Assembly (NCBI GenBank): GCA_032718475.1
Contig: JAUCBJ010006875.1
Span: 1-41,984, forward strand
Length of the DNA stretch: 41,984 nucleotides
Direction: 5' to 3'
DNA from: Nemertoderma westbladi
Lineage: Eukaryota; Xenacoelomorpha; Nemertodermatida; Nemertodermatidae
The notes below the pieces were generated by a model. The model did not search any database. It was not told the DNA's origin and worked only from the letters and a program-made list of their open reading frames with translations. How positions within the stretch are numbered: position 1 is the stretch's first letter; each line of letters opens with the position of its first letter. Shown piece by piece: positions 1 through 9,859 of this stretch. A program made the position numbers and the translations under genes.

Positions 1-1140
1 TGTCCTTAGATCATTATAATGATGATGGGGTGATGATAACTCCACCTACTGGCTCCAGAAGTCGAGGAAATCCTGCCAAGTACCTAACTGATCTAGACTT
101 TGCTGATGACTTAGGGGTTTTTTTTTTTTTTTTTTTTACTCAAAAGCCTCCATATATTATAATACTAACAAACAATAATTCGAATATAAAAACGCACCAA
201 AACAAGTACAAATATAACCCACCACCAGCTGATTCAAACTGTTACCTAGCAACAATACAAACAATACAAATTGGTTCAGTACCCATCACCAGTCTGCCAC
301 TCTGCCACTGCCAGTACCAAACAACCTTAGGAGTACTCTCAGAATCATTAGAGGGAGCCCAACGGCTCCTCAGCTCATTAGAACATGCTGCTTCTAGTGT
401 TGGTCTTTTTATTAACTCCAGAAAGACCAAAATTCTGACAGTTAACTTTGAAAGTCCTCAGCAAGTCTCTGATCGGATGAGCATAAGCTCAAAGGATGGT
501 ATGCTTGAGCATGTGGACGACTTCTGTTACCTGGGATCATGGATCCGGACCGGAAGTCAGGTGAGGACCTTCGAATACGTAAGGGATAGGCATGGGCAGC
601 CTTGAATATGCTTTCCAGGATTTGGAAGTCACCGAGAATTAATCTGAAACTTAAGGTCCGATTATTTAGAGCAGCAGTAGTTCCAGTACTCCTCTACGGG
701 TGTCCATGCTGGGCTCTAACTGCTGAGGACACCAAATCTCTGGATGGCACATTCACAAGAATGCTACGCCGGGTTCATTGTGTCAAGTACAATGCACACA
801 TCTCCAACCAGACACTATATAACATTGTAGGTGTCTCATTGGTTCCCCCAAGCTTGACACTAGAACAAAATCGCCTCCGCTTTGCAGGACATTGCTTTCG
901 CCGTGAGGACCAGCCAGTGCATAATCTTGTACTTTGGCAGCCTCATGGAGTGAATAAGCATGGTGGACAGCCCATGACTTTCTTGAGACGCATCTTAAAG
1001 GACACTGGCCTTAAAGATGCGGATGATCTAGCAAATGTCATGGGTGATAGGGAGTTGTGGCGGTGCAATTTTGTTGACAAGCCGGCACAGCATTCTTAAA
1101 AATGCAGCTGCAATGCAGCATGCCGATCCTAGTAGTAGTA
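1..1140 (+). mobile_element. LINE A copy 1, RTE-type reverse transcriptase fragment (decayed)
   Basis: This is the 3' part of a non-LTR retrotransposon. It enters the window mid-RT: LTDLDFADDL lies at about 81-110, with the catalytic FADD at 99-110. RT thumb and tail motifs follow in order: NSRKTKILT (about 410-440), DDFCYLGSWI (about 515-550), LLYGCPCWALT (about 690-722), RFAGHCFRREDQP (about 880-915) and DRELWR (about 1045-1062). This order is typical of RTE-class elements. The copy is dead: a frameshift lies near 560-585, an in-frame TAG is at 587-589, and a 210-bp retrocopy interrupts it after FADD. The 3' end is a short (TAG)n tail at about 1130-1146, and the 41-bp minisatellite starts directly after it. 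The family is supported by three further copies in this window; the exact clade is inferred from motifs. Confidence 0.82.
116..325 (-). mobile_element. Poly(A)-tailed retrocopy inserted in LINE A copy 1
   Basis: About 210 bp interrupt LINE A between GACTTA and GAGTACTCTC. LINE A copy 2 at about 17531 carries these sequences joined, so it acts as an empty site. The insert begins with 20 T (118-137), which is a poly(A) tail on the minus strand. It is flanked by the direct repeat CTTAGG (110-115 and 326-331), consistent with target-primed reverse transcription. The body has no RT motif, no clear A or B box and no convincing reading frame. It could be a short SINE or a 5'-truncated processed transcript. 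Confidence 0.7.
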
Positions 1141-1144
1141 GTAG

Positions 1145-2092
1145 TAGGGGCCCCTGGACCCATATCGCAGGGTATTCTGTGTCTGTGGGGTCCATGGTCC
1201 CATATCGCAGGGTATTCTGTGTCTGTGGGGGCCCATGGACCCATATCGCAGGGTATTCTGTGTCTGTGGGGCCCCTGGACCCATATCGCAGGGTATTCTG
1301 TGTCTGTGGGGGCCCATGGACCCCTATCGCAGGGTATTCTGTGTCTGTGGGGGCCCATGGACCCATATCGCAGGGTATTATGTGTCTGTGGGGGCCCATG
1401 GACCCATATCGCAGGGTATTCTGTGTCTGTGGGGGCTCATGGACCCATATCGCAGGGTATTATGTGTCAGTGGGGGCCCATGGACCCATATCGCAGGGTA
1501 TTCTGTGTCTGTGGGGGCCCATGGACCCATATCGCAGGGTATTCTGTGTCTGTGGGGGCCCATGGATCCATATCGCAGGGTATTCTGTGTCTGTGGGGGC
1601 CCATGGACCCATATCGCAGGGTATTCAGTGTCTGTGGGGACCCATGGACCTATATCCCAGGGTATTCTGTGTCTGTGGGGGCCCATGGACCCATATCGCA
1701 GGCTGTTCTATGTGTATGTGGACCCATATCGCAGGGTATTCTGTGTCTGTGGGGCCCATGGTCCCATATCGCAGGGTATTCTGTGTCTTTGGCGCCCATG
1801 GACCCATATCGCAGGGTATTCTGTGTCTGTGGGGCCCATGGACCCATATCCCAGGGTATTCTGTGTCTGTGGGGTCCATGGACCCATATCACAGGGTATT
1901 CTGTGTCTGTGGGGGCCCATGGACCCCTATCGCAGGGTATTCTGTGTCTGTGGGGCCCATGGACCCATATCGCAGGGTATTCTGTGTCTGTGGGGCCCAT
2001 GGACCCATATCGCAGGGTATTCTGTGTCTGTGGGGCCCATGGACCCATATCGCAGGGTATTCTGTGTCTGTGGGGGCCCATGTGGACCCATA
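1145..2092. repeat. 41-bp minisatellite, about 23 copies
   Basis: A tandem array of a 40-41 bp unit containing CCCATATCGCAGGGTATTCT followed by GTGTCTGTGGGGGCCCATGGA. Units differ by single substitutions and by 4 or 5 G in the G-run. Because 41 is not a multiple of three and the unit has few stops, long open frames appear on both strands (for example 1035-2240 plus and 1650-2081 minus). These are array artefacts. The array abuts the (TAG)n tail of LINE A copy 1. Confidence 0.95.
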
Positions 2093-3236
2093 TCGAATCC
2101 TTCGTTTTTACCTACACACACCTTTTCTCCGCTTCCCAATCACCTGTATAATGCTTACATATTACTTAAATAGACGCTTTACCATTATCCGAAACGTAGT
2201 CACTCAAGAAATGGCTGTAATTCTCAAAATGATAAAATGAACTACGGGTTATGTTAGATGAATATATTAATTAGTGTTTGAGTTTTATCAGTTTTATAGT
2301 TTTATCTTAAGCATGACTTTCCCACCCAGTGGGTGTAATCAAAATCAAACGCTTTAGGTAACTGATACCGGCACCACACCAAATTCTTCCGAATCCAAAG
2401 TGCCCACAAGTTCGCACGACCCCCACAACTCTTCTTCAAAATCTTTATAATGTTTTGATATTGAGGGATACTAGATAATGATAGAGATTGAGCGTATATA
2501 TATACTATATCTCAGGTTATAAAGTTACTTATGAGAGAGAGAGTCGACCTTTAAAAATATGCTTCATTTGGGGTCAGGAGGTTGATAACCAACCATATAC
2601 AGTGCCATGGATGCCTCAAACCTACTCACCACAAAACAAATCCCAGGTACTAAGCCAGTGACTGCCTATGTAGCTATTCACTAGAGAGGCACCTGGTCAG
2701 ACCAAACGTAAGAAGCACATAACAATAACACAAGGGCCTCACCAGTCCGCCCTGTTTATTGGGACAAGTTGCTGAATATAGGAGTCCCACTTGGCCGGGG
2801 ATGGGCTGGCATTGTATTACTACTGGTAAAGCAGACAATACCTTCAGTTCAAAATGGACAATGAAATCGTGATTGACGTATATCCAAATGATTTGCTTGT
2901 GGTAGTGGGGGCATGAGGATGAGAGTATGAACGGATAGAATTAAATGGGCCACCTTGACTGATAGCCTGGCAGCTTAGTTGTTGCACTAAGTACAGGTCG
3001 GCCTTAATTGCTTACTTTAATTGGATTACAGGTCAAGTTTGAATCCGAGGCATTTGGCGTGACTAATTAACGACAAACACAGCTGAGAGCCATTGCACTC
3101 CAGACAAACGCATTAATTATTATTACTATTCGTATTTAATACTATATTTCTTTTTTTTATGTGGGGCGAGCCACGAAGTTGGCGGAGCCTTAGCGAATTG
3201 ACACTGTTAGGGGGTGGGTCAATTTATGCAAATAGT
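2093..3236. other. Unassigned non-coding sequence
   Basis: AT-rich sequence with no convincing exon, RT motif, TIR pair or tandem array. A short GA run is at about 2534-2543. I see nothing I can name. Confidence 0.4.
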
Positions 3237-3303
3237 TGTCGTCGTCGTCGTCGTCGTCGTTGTCGTCGTCGTCGTTGTCGTCGTCGTCGTTGTCGTCGTC
3301 GTT
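3237..3303. repeat. (GTC)n microsatellite
   Basis: GTC trinucleotide tract with regular GTT interruptions. It creates a spurious arginine-rich frame (3159-3353). Confidence 0.9.
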
Positions 3304-3344
3304 ACGATTTTGACATGCTAATAACTTTGTCGGATTTAAAGCTG

Positions 3345-4340
3345 CCAAGTTGAAAATTTGTAGGTATCAATATGAGCAAAAGTTGAGATTTTTGAGAGAC
3401 TTTCAGACACCATCAGTGCAATGGTCTCCCGCTAGAGGGCCACATGTCTAAACATTAAATGGCCACCCATTTCTTTGCTTTTAATCCGTTTAAGCTGAAA
3501 CTTGGGAAGTATGTACTAGACCATTAGCTGTAAATTTCAAAGGAGGCTAATCTGTCTGCAGTTCTCCAGTCTGCCGCTAGAGGGCGAAATGTCCCGAATG
3601 TGAAATTATTCTTCCATTTAGTTGTTTATGATCTGATTACGCTGAAACTTGTCATATATGTACTAGATGACATCCTGAGTCTTTGTGTGGATTGTAATCG
3701 GTCCGAAGTTTTCCAGTCTCCCGCTAGAGGGCCACATGTCTAAACATTAAATGGCCACCCATTTCTTTGCTTTTAATCCGTTTAAGCTGAAACTTGGGAA
3801 GTATGTACTAGACCATTAGCTGTAAATTTCAAAGGAGGCTAATCTGTCTGCAGTTCTCCAGTCTGCCGCTAGAGGGCGAAATGTCCCGAATGTGAAATTA
3901 TTCTTCCATTTAGTTGTTTATGATCTGATTACGCTGAAACTTGTCATATATGTACTAGAAGACATCCTGAGTCTTTGTGTGGATTGTAATCGGTCCGAAG
4001 TTTTCGAGTCTGCCGCTAGAGGGCGAAATGTAGGAAAGTGATAACCTTTGCGAATTCCTTGATCTTAATCTATTTAAGCTGAATTTTGGAATATACAGTA
4101 CCGGTATGTACTAGACCACATGCCTCGTCTTTGTGAGGAAGGTGATCGATCCGTAGTTCTTTAATATGCCGCTAGAGGGCTAAATGTATGAAAGTGAAAA
4201 CCTTCCAACATTTCGTTATTTATGATCCGTCAATCGGAAACTTGGTAGATATGTAATAGACCATAGGATGTGGCTTTGTAGGGAAACTAATCCTTCCTTC
4301 TTCAGTTACCCAGTCTCCCGCTAGAGGGTTAACGTTTTCC
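3345..4340. repeat. ~146-bp satellite, about 7 monomers, with a CTCF-like motif in each
   Basis: Divergent tandem monomers, each with CCGCTAGAGGGC (starts at 3429, 3574, 3721, 3866, 4013, 4169; the last at 4318 ends in T) and, later in the monomer, a variant of GCTGAAACTTG and TATGTACTAGA. The spacings are 145, 147, 145, 147, 156 and 149 bp. Monomers 1 and 3, and 2 and 4, are closer to each other than to their neighbours, which gives a 292-bp higher-order unit. Half-degenerate monomers flank both ends. The motif fits the published CTCF core consensus CCASYAGRKGGC at every position but the third. Confidence 0.85.
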
Positions 4341-4719
4341 GGGAAAATCTTCTCCTATGTTTTTATAATCCTTTCGAGTTGATACTTAGCATTAACTCAT
4401 TTCACGTGCTGCGCGAAGGCCCCACTTCGTGTTATATCAGTTATTCTCCTTTTCAGTGATTAAATCCTTATGTTATTTATTAGAGATTATATTCATGACA
4501 ATAATATAAGTTTAATTATTTATAAGTTCAAAAACAGATTATGACTTTTTCTAATATGTCCGATTGATCTGTTGATACTAATCCAAACAAGTATATATTT
4601 ATATTTAGGAGAAATACGTAAAAATTATTTATTCGCAGTCGTTGTTAAGATCGGATGTCCGTTTATTCAACACCTATCCACGTACACCTAGAGTAGTAAA
4701 CCAATTCGAAAGAAGCCTC
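4341..4719. other. Unassigned AT-rich spacer
   Basis: Sequence between the 146-bp satellite and the 15-bp array. No feature recognised. Confidence 0.4.
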
Positions 4720-5058
4720 CATAGTAATAGTAACCATAGTAATAGTAACCATAGTAATAGTAACCATAGTAATAGTAACCATAGTAATAGTAACCATAGT
4801 AATAGTAACCATAGTAATAGTAATCATAGTAATAGTAACCATAGTAATAGTAACCATAGTAATAGTAACCATAGTAATAGTAACCATAGTAATAGTAACC
4901 ATAGTAATAGTAACCATAGTAATAGTAACCATAGTAATAGTAACCATAGTAATAGTAACCATAGTAATAGTAACCATAGTAATAGTAACCATAGTAATAG
5001 TAACCATAGTAATAGTAACCATAGTAATAGTAACCATAGTAATAGTAACCATAGTAAT
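4720..5058. repeat. 15-bp array (CATAGTAATAGTAAC), about 22.6 copies
   Basis: Almost perfectly homogeneous; one C-to-T variant is seen near 4824. The unit is five codons long, so frames stay open: SNSNH repeats on the plus strand (4642-5160) and TMVTI repeats on the minus strand. There is no start codon context, flanking domain or splice support for a protein. Confidence 0.95.
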
Positions 5059-5340
5059 CTCCATATAGAAGTAAAAGCTATAGAAGTGAGGATTCATCGG
5101 ACCAGTAAGAAAATGTTTAACATTAACGCTAAATATAATTATATATTCACTGTCAAATAAACTGCTTTATTTATTTATTTGATATGCACGTACGCTGTAC
5201 AATGTAGGGCCAACTGTAATTACCTACAAACTACAACACAATCAAGTCCATTTAGAAATTCAACCATATAATAATAATTAATATATCTTTATAACAACTT
5301 AAATGGAGTGCAATAAATGGGTGGCCTGAAATTAAGAGAC
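5059..5340. other. Unassigned AT-rich spacer
   Basis: Contains a short ATTT/TTTA-rich run at about 5166-5180. Nothing else recognised. Confidence 0.35.
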
Positions 5341-5600
5341 GGGGGGGGGGGGGGGGGGGACTGGACGCAAATCCCTTCTTGGCTAATTAATATCCCGCCT
5401 CAATGTTAAATTCTCAATTTAGGGAAAGGAGCAGGTTACAGTGGCACGTTATTTTAACCAAAACAATAAACTAAGCACAATAGAACAGGTTACAGTTTTA
5501 TTTTTCAGAGTATTCATCTGTTATTTGCGTCCAATTTCCCCTGGAGAGGGATGAATTCTTATTGCGTCCAGTTGCCCCCCCCCCCCCCCCCCCCCCCCCC
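5341..5600. repeat. Inverted repeat with poly-G and poly-C ends
   Basis: The left arm is 19 G (5341-5359) followed by ACTGGACGCAA (5360-5370). The right arm is TTGCGTCCAGTTG (5562-5574) followed by 26 C (5575-5600). The arms are inverted copies, so the ~260-bp unit resembles a small MITE or fold-back element. A second diverged copy of the arm (TTTGCGTCCAATTTCCCC) lies at about 5524-5541. No target duplication is visible next to the homopolymers, so mobility is unproven. Confidence 0.6.
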
Positions 5601-6090
5601 ATCTGGAAATAAATGACCAATATTCAAAATATTTTATGTACAGAACCAAATGTATAAACATTGGCTACAAAGTACGAAATGTAATAAGTTACACAGATAT
5701 ATTATTATTAAAAAACCAAAATCACCATCGTAAATAATTATTGACAAAATACGATCAACAAAAGGCATTCAATGGCCCAAAAACAAAAATATAAACAACA
5801 CCACCGATATTATATATTACCGAACGTACCAATAATGTCTCGACAACATCATAATCATAAAATTGCAAAACATAAGGCATCAATAATTTCTCATCAATAC
5901 AATATTTGTGAATAATAATATGTGCGCGGTGTACATCAATACATAATAATAGTGAGGGAGTGGATGCGTGTAAATCTACAATGGCCATTGGATTATTTCT
6001 ATGAATCACTATTTACAGATTCACAAACTTTAAACAAACCGGTACTAAATAAACCGACTGTCTATAAATAGGTCCCTGAACAGGAGTCTA
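5601..6090 (-). other. Probable 3' UTR and downstream flank of the PRDM13-like gene
   Basis: AT-rich sequence following the stop codon at 6091-6093 on the minus strand. I found no AATAAA close to the stop on the minus strand; the nearest clear one I noticed is near 5496. The transcript end is therefore not placed. Confidence 0.3.
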
Positions 6091-7077
6091 CTAAAGACTT
6101 AGAAGTCGTTTTGCTGCAGATTCAGACACGTTTAGCTTTGTGCAGATTGAGTGGCGGGATTTTATGTGGCGATCTAAGTCTCTACGCCTTACCAATACTT
6201 TCCCACACTGTTTGCACTTGTAGGGGGCGTCGTCCCCTTCAGCATGCAACCGTATGTGCTTATTGAGATTGGACGGGTCTCCAAATGGTCTATCACATAC
6301 TTTGCATTTCAGTGGCTTGAAGCCGGTGTGAGTGCGCAGATGGATCTTTAAGCCGTATCTTCGTGAATATAACTTCCCGCAGTAGGGGCACAAGTGTTTA
6401 TTTTTCTCGGAGTAACGGAGGGCAGCGCGTTCGACCATATCCGGGTCTACAGTTGGTAAAAGGAGCGGAGGTGGAGGTTGTACTGGACGGCTTAGTTGGC
6501 TGTACAAAAGCTGCTGGGAAAATCTTGGTTGGGCCTGCTGGACACGCATCATCGCGGATTGGAGATTAACTATGTCGTCTATAACAGGTATGCGGGTGAA
6601 CATTCGGTCACCATGTGGTGTCTGGGTTGAAGGACTCGATTTCGTGATCCTGGAAGACTCCGGAGATTGTTCTAATAATTCCGTTGATCGTTGCGATGAC
6701 AACGAGGAGTTAATGGATGAACTGATGGATAGTGGGGACGGCACAGTTCCGAGAATACTGTCAATGCTGAAACTACTAAGTTTTTTAGGGGTATTATCAG
6801 CGGCTTCGACACAAGAAGAAGGTGAAGTATTAGAAGTAGCTTTAGATTGTTTTTGGACTTCGTCATTTGGATGTCGGATGGGAAGTGAGGGGTGGATAAA
6901 TGGTCGTTGTAGCCATGGCAAGGAGCTAAGGCCAGTAGGTATAATAGGAAGTTGAGTAAGACACGCAACCTTGGTTTGATGTGCCCCGAGGGGGGACGGA
7001 TTTTCCATGAGTTGCAGGGAACGCTGCATCATCAAGAAGCGAAGTTGATCGTTCGTTGGGAAGGCCCCGAATGCCAT
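6091..7077 (-). CDS. PRDM13-like C2H2 zinc-finger repressor lacking a PR domain (328 aa)
   Basis: A nuclear DNA-binding factor by homology. Three C-terminal C2H2 fingers, numbered from the ATG at 7077: finger 1 at about residues 230-250 (CPYC...H...H, with SRRYGLKIH), finger 2 at about 258-278 (FGDPSNLNKH) and finger 3 at about 288-309 (VRRRDLDRH, with H-x4-H). The linker after finger 1 is HTGFKPLK. The YGLKIH, GDPSNLNKH and VRRRDL helices are, from memory, the signature of the PRDM13 terminal finger trio. The N-terminal half is Ser/Pro/Gln-rich and contains FSIDSIL (residues 103-109), a good match to the eh1 Groucho/TLE-binding motif. Vertebrate PRDM13 has an N-terminal PR/SET domain and is about twice as long. 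Here the coding exon starts at a splice acceptor (exon base 7119) and no PR domain is visible. I chose ATG 7077 because it is the first in-frame ATG in the exon and the inferred upstream exon carries an in-frame stop. Confidence 0.85.
   Translation of the reverse strand: MAFGAFPTNDQLRFLMMQRSLQLMENPSPLGAHQTKVACLTQLPIIPTGLSSLPWLQRPFIHPSLPIRHPNDEVQKQSKATSNTSPSSCVEAADNTPKKLSSFSIDSILGTVPSPLSISSSINSSLSSQRSTELLEQSPESSRITKSSPSTQTPHGDRMFTRIPVIDDIVNLQSAMMRVQQAQPRFSQQLLYSQLSRPVQPPPPLLLPTVDPDMVERAALRYSEKNKHLCPYCGKLYSRRYGLKIHLRTHTGFKPLKCKVCDRPFGDPSNLNKHIRLHAEGDDAPYKCKQCGKVLVRRRDLDRHIKSRHSICTKLNVSESAAKRLLSL
6751..6771 (-). other. eh1-type Groucho/TLE recruitment motif in the PRDM13-like protein
   Basis: Encodes FSIDSIL, preceded by KKLSS. 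The family consensus is F-x-I-x-x-I-L, as in Engrailed, Goosecoid and FEZF repressors. It sits in a low-complexity Ser/Pro region, as eh1 motifs usually do. The match is read directly; the function is inferred. Confidence 0.65.
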
Positions 7078-7119
7078 AAAGCTGATCTTTATCACACCAG
7101 AACTTTGCTTGTTGAAAGC

Positions 7120-7726
7120 CTAGAATCACAAAAGTATTAACTGAAAAAGTGACATACATAAAAAGCACATATAATAAATAAATTGTTTGGGTGGTATGTG
7201 GAGTGACTGTTGATCTAGGTTTCACGGTTCCCCTTCTTCCCGCAGTTTTGTGAGTTTTAGTGGGTTTAATACCACTACTGAGCTACGGAAGCTATCGGGT
7301 AACAGAAATAACTTGCTCGCTATGGGCTGGACTATTAAATTGTTTACCTTTGTTAGTAACTCAAATGGAAGCTAGCGTTACCATTATATTATATTTTAAA
7401 ATAAATATTATAAACTTGGAACAAATATATTTATTTCCATTGCGTCCCACAGCCGTGGTCTGGTCATCCCATATAAACTTAAATCCAATGTAAAATACAT
7501 ACAGAATACAGTTAATGTAAAAAATATATTATGTACTAGTATATTTAAATACTTTAACTAATTATCGTTTTTTAGTATCTTACCATCCCCCTAAAATGTG
7601 TACAATTTACAGTTATTATTCCAACTTGTAAAAATGTATTTACATTTACTTTGTTACACTGTATACAAAAATGTATTAGTAGACAAGCTGAAGTGTTTTA
7701 AATTATATATTGAAAGGTAAACTCAC
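7120..7726 (-). other. Predicted intron of the PRDM13-like gene (607 bp)
   Basis: On the minus strand the donor is AAAG|GTGAGT (GT at 7726-7725), a consensus 5' splice site. The acceptor is a T-rich tract ending TTCTAG (AG at 7121-7120). An alternative AG in TTTTTCAG lies about 19 nt upstream, but using it would add an in-frame TAG to the exon. The interior is AT-rich with no other feature. Confidence 0.65.
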
Positions 7727-7866
7727 CTTTATATAAGTTATAGTAATAAATTAGTTGACAATATTTCCCCACAAGGTAATTGTCCGACAGCTCGAGGTAT
7801 TTTTACATGTAAATAGTATATAGGATTATTGAATGATGCTCTACTCGAAAAAGTATAGAACTTATC
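7727..7866 (-). other. Predicted non-coding first exon (5' UTR) of the PRDM13-like gene
   Basis: Lies between the inferred start site, about 30 nt below the TATA box, and the consensus donor at 7726. In the frame that joins the coding exon, a TAA occurs shortly before the donor with no ATG after it, so translation must start in exon 2. It contains a minimal start-stop uORF, ATGTAA, on the minus strand at 7803-7808. The TSS position is estimated, not observed. Confidence 0.5.
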
Positions 7867-7887
7867 TATGCCCTCCCTCTCTCTCCG

Positions 7888-7956
7888 CCTTATATAATAT
7901 CAGAAAATCGAACCAATCAGGAGAGACACTCACAGAACTACGCATCGCCCTATTGG
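7888..7956 (-). promoter_or_regulatory. TATA/CCAAT promoter for the PRDM13-like gene
   Basis: On the minus strand TATATAAGG is at 7896-7888. A CCAAT box is at 7956-7952 (context GCAACCAATAGG), and an inverted CCAAT (ATTGG) is at 7917-7913. With a start about 30 nt past TATA (near 7866) the CCAAT boxes sit near -88 and -49, which is normal spacing. A consensus splice donor follows 140 nt downstream. Confidence 0.6.
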
Positions 7957-8362
7957 TTGCTTGTCAACGACTAACAATCTATGGGCAGATATGATAGCCA
8001 TTCACCCTTCATTAAAGTAATTGACAGTTGATGAGAATGTTGATTGACGTTGTAACGGGAGGTGATTCGTAGAGTAAAGGAACTGGTACCCACATTCTTG
8101 ATGGTCTCACAAAGGCCTCATGTTGAGCTGGAAGTATTCCGTTATAATATTCCCAGAATAGGGCCCTCACCAGTCGGGTTGGGTGGGGCAATGACAATAG
8201 AGGGGGTGGCCCTTGCGCTGCTAGCTGGGAGTTCCATACTCGTTGGAGTTTGTAAGTGGTCTATGGAATTGACAATTGAATAGTAAGGGAGAGCCTTTCG
8301 TCACTTATCTTTGCAGGTTTTTGATGTTTTGTAACATCAGCCAACAACTTCAGGGTGGCAAA
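7957..8362. other. Upstream flank of the PRDM13-like gene
   Basis: Probable upstream regulatory DNA by position only. Weak open frames on both strands (8012-8197 minus, 8062-8283 plus) show no domain or splice context. Confidence 0.3.
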
Positions 8363-8672
8363 GTTAATTAATCATATAGCAGGGAATTAATCATATAGCA
8401 GGGAATTAATCATATAGCAGGGAATTAATCATATAGCAGGGAATTAATCATATAGCAGATAATTAATCATATAGCAGGGAATTAATCATATAGCAGGGAA
8501 TTAATCATATAGCAGGGAATTAATCATATAGCAGGGAATTAATCATATAGCAGGGAATTAATCATATAGCAGGGAATTAATCATATAGCAGGGAATTAAT
8601 CATATAGCAGGGAATTAATCATATAGCAGGGAATTAATCATATAGCAGGGAATTAATCATATAGCAGGGAAT
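8363..8672. repeat. 19-bp array (GGGAATTAATCATATAGCA), about 16 copies
   Basis: Near-perfect array with one GATAATT variant near 8459. Each unit contains AATTAATCAT, a homeodomain-like AT-rich core. It lies about 0.4 kb upstream of the PRDM13-like promoter. Any regulatory role is speculative. Confidence 0.93.
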
Positions 8673-9859
8673 TTGATTTTGATATAGTTGAATTTTATGC
8701 AACGAATCATATTGCAGCATCCTGGTATTATTATTCCAGGTACACCGAAATGTGCCGGTATTTATATATTAATTAAAACGATTAATTTAAATAAATAAAA
8801 TAAAAAACACACAATAGAGTGCGCACCTGTAAATATTAATATATGCCTTCAAGGAATCTTAATCTAGTATAATAAATGCAGTAAGACACTAAAAGGGTCT
8901 ACCATATACCAATTCTACTGTTGCCCGCATTAAACCTACATCACAGATGGTGTGATTCAAAGTAAAATATTCGCACTCAAGTAAACATGCTATCTATCAA
9001 TAAGAATACATGGTAGACTATGGGACGTGCATCTTGCGTCTGGCATCTTGCATCTTGCAGCTCTAGTGTGCGGCGGGCCTTAAAAGGTTCGAAAAAAAAA
9101 GTTTCGATTTCGATTTATGCCAATCAGAGCATCCCATTCCTAGAAGACCCTGAATATCGTATATATATGTATCCCACTGTATATCGGCCCTTCAAGAGTG
9201 TAGAGACAAGGGTACGTCGGATGTTTCTTGAAAGGATGGAGAAGTCTCGTAGAGTTGTAACCATGGTTACTATTAGCCATTAGCCAATCGGATCATCCTA
9301 TTCCTAGACACCCGGGGAAACTGAATCACGACTCTAACACAGTACAGAGACTATGGAGTGGGATGTCCCTAGCGATAATGAAAAAGTTTTGATTTTAAAT
9401 TAGTCCAGTTTTATCGAGGTTTAGTTTCAGCCAATTAGAGCCTTGACCACCTAAATCTGAAAATTTTCAATTAAGAGTGACGTTAGATTTAGGGTCTAAA
9501 CGCGTGTTAAAAAATATGGAAAATCGTTAGAGCCATTTTAAATTTGATAATCTTCAGTACTTACTTAATAAGCACAGATTAATTTCCGGGTTGACTTGTT
9601 TCTGATTTTATTTTTATTTCACTTATTATTTAGGCTATACATTAAAGCTTAGATCCTGCTCAATTTCATTATATTAACATTTGAATTTCATATTTATTTC
9701 TTATTAAAACAATAAAAGTTACGTTTGTAACTTAGTACGTACAAGTTAGTACATACAAGTTAAGTTTAGGTTAGGTTGCAAAACTCATGAAGTCCAACAA
9801 AATATTTAATTAGTTACTAATTAATTAATTATTTATTAATTCTGCACTTTTATAGATGC
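8673..9859. other. Unassigned AT-rich spacer
   Basis: A diverged duplication is visible: GCCAATCAGAGCATCC followed by ATTCCTAGA (about 9119-9143) recurs as GCCAATCGGATCATCC followed by ATTCCTAGA (about 9283-9308). Near 9725-9775 are short TTAGTAC and TTAGGTTAGG runs. No gene recognised. Confidence 0.4.

Noticed and set aside
2591-2930. Possible copy of the sequence near 8040-8290 (shared CTCACCAGTC and GATTGACGT)
   Set aside because: Only two short words match and their order is not collinear.
4642-5160. SNSNH-repeat protein
   Set aside because: Begins at a TTG, consists almost only of the 15-bp array, and has no splice or domain support.
6572-6955. Plus-strand frame of 127 codons opposite the zinc-finger exon
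   Set aside because: Antisense shadow of the PRDM13-like coding exon.
6926-7225. Alternative minus frame reading GFQQAKFWCDK as the end of a PR domain
   Set aside because: It runs through the inferred intron and out of frame with the fingers. The resemblance to PR-domain ends is too weak.
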